A stretch of DNA of 64,000 nucleotides, taken from contig NC_044572.1 of the NCBI RefSeq assembly GCF_901933205.1, forward strand, positions 22,282,501 to 22,346,500, written 5' to 3'. Shown here piece after piece: positions 54,801-64,000 of the stretch. Source of the stretch: Camarhynchus parvulus. Taxonomy: Eukaryota; Chordata; Aves; Passeriformes; Thraupidae. How positions within the stretch are numbered: the first letter of the stretch is position 1; each line of letters opens with the position of its first letter. A program made the translations under genes and the position numbers. The notes under the pieces were generated by a model. The model worked only from the letters and a program-made list of their open reading frames with translations. It did not search any database and was not told the DNA's origin.

Positions 54801-57799
54801 CAATTCTGTTTAAGAAGAGGCTACCTCATACAAGTTTTTTCATGAGCTGCTCAAAAATCATATTCTTCTTTGAGTATTTTTTCAAATACAACTCACCATT
54901 CTATCCAAAAATTTTCATTTTCTTCCCTCAAGGACGTGGCTAAACTTGGGTTTTTTATTTAATTTCTAGAATATATACTGCTTCAGCAAGAACCTTCCTG
55001 CTCCAATGATGATGACATGATGAACAATATACCTGAAAGCTGCTGGCTGTAGCATGGATTCCTAATACATGGAAATTAACCACTCAAATACAACGAGGAG
55101 GCTGGAAAATAACTCTGTAGGTCAAAAACAGCTCTGAAACCCCATGGCAGTAAAGAGTTTCTCTTACAGAAAAGGTTCCTCGAATAGGTACTATGTCTTC
55201 CCTTCCACTATTTCAGCTCTTAAATCTAATTTTATTCTATTTTATCAGTGTCCATCTCTTCTAACTATCCTAATAGTATCCTATCTGAACCTTCTGTCCC
55301 TTGCTATTTCTGATTCTATTACTCTGTGACATTTTGCTATATATTTTCATTCCCTTTAAGTCTCCACCAAAATAGTATGACTCCAGACACAAGGCCCCTC
55401 AAGAATTAGACTATTTGTCTTCTCTAGAGAGAGGGCTGTAGCAACTGAGCAAGTGACCAGGTATTGCAAAAACAGTGATGTGTAGAAGCAAGATCCCTGG
55501 CATGGCACTAAAAAGGTCATAGGAACCCACCTCAAACAGAGGTGCTTGTATACTCAGGAGTCCTTTTTCATTTCTTGCATCAGCAGCCAACCCAAGCCTG
55601 GACTGGGACTTCTGGTTTACTCGTATCTGGACTCTTGACATGATAGATGAGAGGATATGAGAGGATAATCTTTCTGCATTCAGTTTACTCTGATCCTGTC
55701 TACCAGTCTTTCTCCAGGAAAAAAAATCACGGAATGGAGTATGTACCTTTAAATAAAATGATTAAAAGAGAAAGAGAATCAATGACCTTATTTCTTGAAA
55801 AAGAGAAAAGTGGGGTTTTTTTTCTTCTGCAGTGTCTTTGTTACCAATGCCACTTTGTATGAAATTATGGACTGCCTCTGTTTCCTTATTTAGCTAGTAC
55901 AGGAGTGCATTGAGCTGTTCTGTGTCACACTGCAGTGTGCTGTACCTGTAGGATGACACCACAGAATATGATTCAAGGTGGCATTTTTCTCTAGGCTCAC
56001 TGCTAGTGTCTCAGACAAGCATGCACTAATCACAGAATATTTGAACTTTATGCACATGAAATGCAGCCTTGAAACTAGTGAGAAATAGTGAGAAAGAAGT
56101 GAGAAACACCTCTTTCTTTGACACACTAAGACCATCTGTTTTCTTTGAATTTGGATGGTCAGTTTGACAGCTTTCTACATGTTGGTATGCATATAGTTTT
56201 CCAGTTTCCTAGAAAGTAGCCTATTAAAGAACAAGATACCATAGACTGAATCCACATAATTCTTGCTAAAGATGCAATTTTTGAGATAATGCCCTGATAT
56301 ACAGGCCAGAACTGTGGCCCTTTTTTCTCAGTTTTATCAAAAAGGTTATACTTGTCACTATTCTCTGTTCAACATAAAAACACAGTCTGACTTTTTTCTC
56401 TCTATTATTCTTCTTGCAGGGAAATGAGTGCATAAGGTGAAGTCACCAGTTTTAATTTCTATCACACTCTGAGAGCAAAGTCGTATCTTTAAGGGAAAAA
56501 AAAAAGAAACGTGCAAGCAAGAAAGAAAGTAGCAGGTAAGCAAAGCACTACCATGTTTTTACATGGGGTGTATTTTATTTCAGTGCAGAATAAACCCACT
56601 GCTACTCATGAGGCCAGAGCCACCAGCTGAAAGAAGTATATTTCCACTATGTACATTAGGGCAAATATTTATTTATTTTCAAATATAAGTTCCCCATCCA
56701 AACTCACAACTTGTTATATTCAAATGTTAAACATTGCAAACCGAGGTCATAAATCTCTTGTCCATCATTGAACTTTACTCTTAGGAAGCCAAGGTTAGAG
56801 GTTCTCATCTGGCCTTCCCAGGATGAATCATCCATAATGTTCTGCAGCTTTCTGGATTGTGCAAATACAATGGCACACCTAGTCACATGCATATTCTGAC
56901 AGCAAAAATTTTATTGCTGCAGTACAGCGCAAGGCACAGACACCACCTTGGACAAAACAAATCTCTCTGTTCACTGCATTTACACCAAATATGCTAACAG
57001 GAGAGGCCTGGCAGGAGGGAAACAAGTGTTTTAAAATAGTTCTGAAGAATCAAGGTTCTTGGTGGAACCCTTGTGTCTTAGGTTAGCTGAACCATCTAAC
57101 TCCTTTGGGCCAGCCCACATTGCTGCTCCTAGTAAGGAGTTTAGATATGATCATTTCAGCTTGAAGAGACCAGACAACAGCCTGTCTATGATGGCAAAGG
57201 TTAAATTAACAGAATATGTGAGGGATGTGGATAGGTGATGTCATAGTTCTCAAATAATTACTCTTCTGTTCACACATAGGTCACCTTGCCTGTCTAAACT
57301 TCGATGACCAAATCATAATTACTTTCTGTGTACTTTTTTTTAATTATTACTCATCATAAAGTGGATGCATACACTGAACCTGGCTTGCCAGTCAATTAAT
57401 TTGTCAAAGAGTTTTCCATTTGTTACGTGTATGGGCAGCCGTCTCCTACAGCAATCAAATTTAAGAACTGAAGCAACAACAAAAGTATTTCATAGCCCTA
57501 ACACACAAAATGAAAATCTGTACTACTTCTTAATTAACATTTCTGTAATTGTTGTGCAAACTTATCTAATACAAGAAAAAAATGTGGAAAATATAATGGG
57601 GCCAGAATATGGCTTAGGAAAAAAAGTAGGAGTGGAATTCCAAGATGTAAAAGGAAAATAATGTATATTTCTGCAAAGTATCCCACCTGCCACTGAGTAC
57701 TGCCATGGTTTCAGAGTCTGAACACCGTGAGTCATTGACCCTTGGCACACACCTGAAAGGCAGGCAGCCAAGGAACACAGGTGGATGCTATACTGATAA

Positions 57800-58040
57800 A
57801 ACCATAGAATGGTTTGGGTTGGAAGGGACCTTAAATATCATCTAGTTCCAGCCCCCCTGCCATTGGCAGGGAAACTTTCCACTAAACAAGGTTGCTCAGA
57901 GACCCATCCAGCCTGCGCTTGAACACTTCCAGGGACAGGGCATCCACAGCTTCTCTGGGAAATCTGTTCCAGTGTATCACCATCTTCACAGTCAAGAATT
58001 TCTTCCTAATATCTAACCTAAATCTGGCAAATTCTGTCAT
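57800..58040 (-). mobile_element. CR1 LINE 3'-end fragment (ORF2 C-terminus plus 3' UTR)
   Basis: Minus orientation. The + strand begins CATAGAATGGTTTGGGTTGG, the antisense of the CR1 3' terminus, and runs through CCATCCAGCCTGCGCTTGAA and TCTTCCTAATATCTAACCTA. The minus strand still has an open frame containing FRLDIRKKFLTVKMVIHWNR and SLEVFKRRLDGSLSNLV, the well-known C-terminus of the CR1 reverse transcriptase. It is 5'-truncated. The open frame continues upstream past the recognisable CR1 part to 58151, but that portion is not CR1-like to my eye. The element looks less decayed than the other CR1 pieces here. Confidence 0.92.
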
Positions 58041-59335
58041 CATATGAAAAAAATTTCCTCTGACAGAATTTCTGTGTCTTAATGATCCCCACAGAGGCTG
58101 AGAACTCAGGCATATTTCTATGCAATCCCCTGCTCCCGTCTCTTTTGCCAACCTCCTCTGGATTTCAAACTGTGTATGGGAGGTCCTTGAGGACCCTCTC
58201 CTGTTGGATTTTGGGAAGTTATAAGTGCCCTGTTTGCATGCAGTTTGATGCAGTGTGTGGATTTTTTATAGCTATGACAAATACGAGAGGCACATGATTT
58301 TCTAGGGACAGTGGCTGCTTCCGCCTCTAGTTAATTTGACTGAGAACTGCAAGAGTGTGCGGGAAAATAAGGGTCCAGTAAGCCCTTCTGCACTGAATGG
58401 TTAGAGGATGGCTGCCTGCAAGGTTGATATTAAAGAAATTATACACACAGTCCTTTACCTGGAAATGAACATAAGTGGCATATTTGCTACATGCTGTTGC
58501 CTTCTAGATTTGCAAGCTGTTGTTTCTGAAGTTGTCAGGTAGAACACATTTAATGTATGACTAAACCTCATCCATGCAGTTTTAGATCAGTTCAGTTTCT
58601 GTGAATACTTTCTCTTTCCTACTGCACTGATGCTCAGTTCTCTGTGCTACAACAGACTGGGCGCTGCCATTCCAGTGCTCATCGACACCAGGGCAGCAGA
58701 GCCAGCTCTCTCACTTCTGCACAAAACAGCCTTTCAAGGCTCAGGCATTGTCCCTAGGACTCTCAAAAGCACACAGCATGGGAAGCCAGAATTAGCCAGA
58801 TAGCAAGGAAGACACCTGACATCAAGTGGAAATGAAAAAGGAAAATCTAATGACCACAGGGTCAGAAGCTCAGTGATTTAATGGTATTCTCCAAGTGCCC
58901 ATCTTGTTACAGATGGGTAATTGCTGTTAGAACAACATGGCTAACACTTTATTTTTCCAATAGGAGATAATTACTTTGATTGAAAACACTGGCTGTCAGA
59001 CAATGGAATACCTACTGCAACAGCTGCAGACCAGGAATGGACAGCTGCATTTGTCTTGTAGCAGTGCTAATCAGGCTCCTGCAACTGCCAGATCTTTGAC
59101 TGAGGTTGAGGTGACAGGTTGCCATCATGCTTTTGAGGTTTTCTTTCCTCTTCACTGATTGCTTTAGCTCAGTTCCTCCCTCACTTTTTAAGACTGCAAA
59201 ACACATTATTGACAGTAACAACAAATACAGAGAAGAGAAACTGCCAGACAATCAGCTGATTTAAATTCATGTACTATTTTAGCCATCTGAGCTTTTTAAA
59301 TATATGCAAGATAAACAAATTTAGCCCCAAATCTG

Positions 59336-59359
59336 ATCAAATGCTAATTAGCATTTGAT
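59336..59359. promoter_or_regulatory. 24-bp perfect palindrome with octamer/homeodomain-like core
   Basis: Each half is ATCAAATGCTAA followed by its exact reverse complement. The centre reads ATGCTAATTAGCAT, which joins two octamer-like half-sites around a TAATTA homeodomain core. The palindrome is directly visible; any regulatory role is inference. Confidence 0.45.
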
Positions 59360-59957
59360 ACTACCTGCAATGATTATGTGTAAACCCACAAAGGAAATTG
59401 CAGACTAGGCTAACCTATCATGCTCAGGTTAGCACTTGTCAACTACCTAGTGTCCGTTCTCAGCTAAGATAAACATTTTAAACATGCACTTTTTTCTGGC
59501 TGAGTTCACTATATTTTCAAGCATAATAAAAGCATAATAAATGCTTTTTATAAACTGGGTGGAAATGATGAAAGAAAAAAAAAACACTTCTACAAATAAT
59601 ATGTGTTGTACTGAAGAATTTTGTAATATTAAAAAAATGGATGAACATCAAGGGCAAAAACAACCTCACCTTAATCATTACAGTGACAAGCTAAATTTGA
59701 TGTCAATGGCCTTCATAGAGGCTGTCCTCGAAATGAGCAACAAGTTTTCTCTAAAGGCCTTGTGGAAGTATGGTTTTATTCACTGTACATAATTGTTTCC
59801 CTAGAATAGAAATCTCCAGGGAGGATTGCCTTTATCAACTGTAACCACAGTTCTATAGTCTTATGTCATTTCCTTCTACACATAGGTGGAGTGCTGTTTA
59901 AATTCATATAGTTTGGCCCTATAGCATAATGATGAATCATGCTTATAAATTAGGATG

Positions 59958-60530
59958 TGTGCTGGTATTGACTGGGATAGAGTTCATTTTTCTTCCCAGT
60001 AGCTGCTTTGGGGCTGTCTTTTGATGTTGTGCTGGTAACAGTGGGGTATTTTCATTATTGCTGAGCAGCACTTGTACTGAGTGCTGAGTACTCCCTTTCT
60101 GCTTCTCACCCCACCAGCAAGTGGACTGGGAGCGCACGAGAAGCTGGGAAGGGACACAGCTGGGACAGCTGACCTGAACTGAACCAGGGGATATTCCAGG
60201 CCATACGGCATCATGCTTAGCATGGAACACAGCAGTGGGATGTTAGGAGTGATGGTGTTTGTCTTCCCAAGTCACTGTTACACGTGATGGAGCTGTGCTT
60301 ACCTGGGGATGGCTTGACAGCTGCCTGCCCATGTGAAGTGCTGAATTCATTAATTCCTTGTTTTGTTTTGCTTGCATGTGCAGCTTTTGCTATCTCTATT
60401 AAACTGTCTTTCTCTCAACCCATGAGTTTCCTTACTTTTATTCTTGCAGTTGTCTTCTCCATCCCAACATAGGGTGGGGGTGAGCAACCAGTTGCTTAGG
60501 GCTGAGCTGCTCTCTGGGGTTAAACCATGA
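59958..60530 (+). mobile_element. Solo LTR of an ERVL-like avian endogenous retrovirus
   Basis: About 570 bp starting TGTGCTGGTATTGACTGGGA and ending CTGGGGTTAAACCATGA, the characteristic beginning and end of a widespread bird LTR family. Other recognisable inner blocks are GGACAGCTGACCTGAACTGA, GGGGATATTCCAGGCCATAC, ATTAAACTGTCTTTCTCTCA and CATCCCAACATAGGGTGGGG. There are no gag, pol or env remnants and no second LTR, so it is a solo LTR left by recombination. I could not define a clear target-site duplication. Confidence 0.85.
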
Positions 60531-61049
60531 GAGCAAGAGAATTCGTAAGGACAGGCAATCTGTACTTTGAAAACTTTATAGAAATGTTTCTCTTATCATA
60601 GACTCAGCAATCTGAATTATTTTTATTGTTTTAAAATACAGTATGAAGCAAGAGTAGAAGACAGGCAGTCAAATAATCATTTGTAAGGAACTGAAGAGGA
60701 ACCTTGAAGAGTCACTTAAGATTTGCTGCAGGTGACAATAAAGTTATGAATTTATTAAAGTTAAATTGCATTTCTCAGAATCCTAGACATTGCAAAAAGA
60801 CAGATATGACACTTGAAATGTGGTATAACCTGGTGGCAATTACATTAGTGTAGCACAACCAGAAAAGTACATATTTATTATTTGCCCTGCACTTTACTAT
60901 TCTGTCTTCTTCCTTACCCAGCTGCATCCAAAACTTTGAAGCCCTTGTAGTGTCAACAGTGAAGAGCAGGTATTTCTTCACTGTGAATCTAACATAGTTG
61001 TCATCCACTTCAGAGGACTTAGATGCCTCATTCTCTTCTGAGATTCCTA

Positions 61050-63129
61050 AAAACCTGGATGACAGCTTTATGGAACAAGTCCTAAGGGAGGCAACTGAAA
61101 AAGATGCCCTGCTTGATCTGCTGCTTGTCAACAGAGTGGATTTTGTGAGTGGAGATTGGCAGCTGTCTTGGCCACAGTAACCAAGAAAAAAACGAGTTAA
61201 AATCTCTGTTAACAGGAGGAAAAGTGCCAGCAAAACCTCAGCTCTGGATATGAGGAGAGCAGACTTCAGGTTTCTCGGGCAATTAGTAAGTAAGGTCCCC
61301 TGGGAACATGTTTTTGCAGATGCTGCAGTCCATCAGTGATGGTGACTTTTTAAACATCATTTCCTATGGGCACAGGAGCAGGCAATTCCCAAAAGTCAGA
61401 AGTAAAGCAGGTGAGGCAGAAGACCAGTTTGGCAGAACAGGAGTCTTCTCTTGGAAATAAGGCAAAAAGGAAGGTGCATACCCTGTGAAAAACAGAGCCA
61501 GGTAACATGACCAGGATACAAAGATACCATAGAGAGGAAATTCAGGCAGCCAAACCTGGAGCCAAAGGTGGCCAAAACTGTGGGGGACAACAAAAAGTTT
61601 TTTCAAATACATCAGTGGCATCAGGCAGTGCAAAACTAATATCAGCTCATTACAGGATGGTCTCCTCACAATCAAGGACATGGACAAGGCAGAGGTTTAA
61701 CATATTCTTTGCCTCTGTCATCAACACTAGATGGACTAAGGGGGTCTCAGTGCCCTGAGTTGGAGAACCATGACTGCAGGAATGATCAATTCCCAGTCAA
61801 CCTGGGTCGCCAGCTGGATCCCTACAAATCCATGGAGCCTGATGGTCTGAAGCCAGCACAGATTCACGAGATGAAAGTCCTGCTTATCAAATCTGATTTC
61901 TTTTTATGACCAGATAACCCGCCTAGCCGATCAAGAAAAGCCAGTTGATGTAGTCTTTTTGGATTTTAACATAGCTTTTGATACTGTCTCTCATAGTATT
62001 CTTCTGCACAAAATGTCCAGCTCACAGATGGATAAACACATCATGTGATGGGCGTGCACCTGGCTCAGGGTTCAGGCACAAAGGGTTACAGTGAATGGGG
62101 TGACATTAGACTGATGACATGTCACTAGTGGAGTTCTGCAGGGCTCCATCCTCAGCCCTCTGCTTTTCAACATCTTCATAAATTACTTGAATGCATGACT
62201 GGAAGGGACACTAAGCAGGTTTTCAGATGATACAAAACTGGCAGGAGCTGTTGACTCCCTCAAAGGCAGGGAGCCCCCACAGAAACACCTCAACAAGTCA
62301 GAGGGCTGGGTAACCACCAACCATATGCAGCTCAAGAAGGGAAAATGCTGGATTCTGCACCTGGGATGGGGCAACCCTGGGTGTTGAACAGAAAGATGGG
62401 GAATGAGATGCTGGAAAGCAGAGCTAAAGAAAGAGACCTGGGGTTCCTGGCTGATGGAAAGTTGGATGTAAATCAGCAGTGCCCTGGCAGGCAGGAGGGC
62501 CCACCGTGTCCTGGGGGGCATCAGGCACAGCATCGCCAGCCAGGCAAGGGAGGGATTGTCCTGCTTTGCTCTGCTCTGCTCTGCTCTGCTCTGCTCTGCT
62601 CTGCTCTGCTCTGCTCTGCTCTGAACTGCACTGGGGCAGCCTCACCTTCAGTGCTGGGGGCAGTTCTGGGTGCTACAATATAAAACAGACTTTAAGCAAT
62701 TAAAGATCATCCAAAGGAGGGCTAAGAAGATGACATATTAGGAGTGGCTGAGGTCACTTGATCTGTTCAGCCTGGAGGAGACTGAGGGGAGACCTCATTG
62801 CAGTCTAGAACTTCCTTGTGGCAGGAAGAGGAGAGGCAGGCACTGATTTCTCCTCTGTGGTGACCAGTGACAGGGCCTGAGGGAATGTGTCATGGGAGGT
62901 TTAGGTTGGAAATTAGGAAAAGGTTCTTCACCCCAAGGGTGGTTGGGTCCTAGAACAGGCTGCCCAGGGAAGTGGCCACAGCACCAGCCTGACAGAGTTC
63001 AAGATGTGTTAGGACAATAATCTTGAACACATGGTGTGGCTCTTGGGGATGGTGCTGTGCAGGACCAGGAGTTGGACTGGATGATCTGGGTGGGTCCCTT
63101 CGAGCTCAGCATATTCTGTGATTCTGTGA
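61050..63129 (+). mobile_element. CR1 LINE, 5'-truncated, decayed, with internal deletion
   Basis: A + orientation CR1 of about 2.1 kb against a usual full length of about 4.5 kb. It starts inside the endonuclease end of ORF2 (ALLDLLLVNRVDFV, about 61107-61150). It passes through blocks such as GATATGAGGAGAGCAGACTT, TGGATCCCTACAAATCCATG, TTTTGATACTGTCTCTCATA and CTGCAGGGCTCCATCCTCAG (RT region), and ends ATATTCTGTGATTCTGTGAG at the intact 3' terminus. Near 61870-61915 the sequence jumps from the ADGLKPAQIHE-like segment to the VDVVFLDF segment, so several hundred bases of the RT fingers are missing. Many stops and frameshifts exist; it is not active. A CTGCT array interrupts it at 62571-62620. 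Confidence 0.92.
62566..62623. repeat. (CTGCT)n pentanucleotide microsatellite, about 10 units
   Basis: Ten exact CTGCT units (62571-62620) with an imperfect unit before and CTG after. It lies within the CR1 element at the place where CR1 normally reads about two CTCTG units. The Ala/Leu/Cys/Ser repeat frames on + and the Glu-Gln-Ser-Arg-Ala frames on - are produced by it. Confidence 0.97.
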
Positions 63130-64000
63130 GATCTAATCCAGTATGAAGCAAAATCCTGTTGCATGACACTGGGAGTGGAGTATGCTTTAACCTAAACTAG
63201 CCCTTGGGATTATGTTGCAGAGAAATAAAGATACCCAAGTTTAATTATCCTTCCTCTTCCTTAAAAATAATTTGAAAACCAATTCATAGAGCATATTATT
63301 GCCATATGGCCCTTGGGATTGTTTCCTTGTTCCTCATTTCTTCATCATTATATTCTTTTATAATTACAGCAGGAAGATGCCACTATTGCTCAACATCAGC
63401 TCTCCACAAGAAATGTAAAATTAGGACCATCCAGGGAGGAGAACAAGAAGGACTCAGACAGATATTTAAATATGTTTACTCAATAAAGGCATATTTTGTT
63501 GCACCCACATATACCCCAATATAGGGTAAGGGTTTTTACAGCAAAGAGGAAGGGTAGCATTTCATCCCTTTATTTTCAAGTAAGAAACACTGAAATACAA
63601 TGAGTGTGTCTATGGAATGAGTTTCAAATCCTGGGCTGCTAATGAGGCCAAACTATGTAAATTTTTGACTATCAAAGCAGGTGTTTTTCTGTGAGTTAGG
63701 GGACGCAGCTGAGGTGCTCTAACATGGGTGCCTAGTTTGATGTCCACACTGCTATTGGCTGACCAGGTGTCAGCAGTGAGGATTTGTGAGGGCATTTTGA
63801 ATGAGCTAGAGATTCAGGGACCTCTGAACTGCTTTTTCTTATCTTCTACATAGGCAGGAAGGGTGAGTTCAGCTCACATCGTCAGCTCACGGCTCAGAAG
63901 GTCCCAAGCTACAAGACCTAGTTACAAGACCTTCTAAGGATTTATTAACCAATAAAACATTGCCAACAAGGATATTTATGCTTTTGACCCAATCCTTGAA

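Larger units (their letters stand above)
45166..64000. other. Intergenic region downstream of ZNF804B
   Basis: I see no convincing gene in these 18.8 kb. The open frames are short, lack flanking splice signals that would make sense of them, and several fall inside repeats. Identified contents are CR1 fragments (47560-47925, 57800-58040, 61050-63129), a mitochondrial ND2 insertion (49220-49411), an inverted repeat with decayed tandem copies (51678-51830), an AT-rich palindrome (50862-50881), a 24-bp palindrome (59336-59359) and a solo LTR (59958-60530). The remaining stretches are anonymous. Confidence 0.75.

Noticed and set aside
62345..62703. Leu-Cys-Ser-Ala repeat proteins
   Set aside because: They are produced by the CTGCT array inside CR1.

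Overview
This is a window of vertebrate nuclear DNA, almost certainly from a bird and probably a songbird. The signs are several fragments of the avian CR1 LINE with the typical 3' end (ATTCTGTG repeats), a solo LTR of the ERVL-like type common in passerines, and a nuclear copy of mitochondrial ND2 whose peptide (including PFHFWFPEV) is of the avian type. Composition is AT-rich, with long introns and very little coding sequence. There is no operon, CRISPR array, RNA gene or prokaryotic feature.

One gene is present: ZNF804B, on the + strand. Three of its four expected exons lie here: exon 2 (13098-13241, the C2H2 zinc finger), exon 3 (35118-35248, a basic helical segment) and the large last exon 4 (37800-41465, over 90% of the protein). 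Exon 1 and the promoter lie before the window, so bases 1-13097 are the 3' part of intron 1. Intron 2 (about 21.9 kb) and intron 3 (about 2.55 kb) are complete. The 3' UTR probably runs to a poly(A) site near 45165. The assignment to ZNF804B rather than ZNF804A rests on remembered family sequence: [11 protein letters not shown] in the finger, [22 protein letters not shown] in exon 3, the block KTEPCISYGCNPLYFDF and the C-terminal LN.

Two things about the gene deserve attention. Exon 4 is split into two frames by an apparent one-base loss in an A-rich stretch at 40181-40190. Intron 3 appears to use a GC rather than GT donor.

Downstream (45166-64000) is gene-free. It holds CR1 fragments, the ND2 NUMT (49220-49411), a perfect 31-bp inverted repeat (51678-51750), a 24-bp palindrome (59336-59359), the solo LTR (59958-60530) and a 2-kb decayed CR1 (61050-63129) carrying a CTGCT microsatellite. 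I found no previously undescribed multi-gene system. The most useful observations are the exon-4 frameshift, the GC-AG intron, the NUMT and the inverted duplication.
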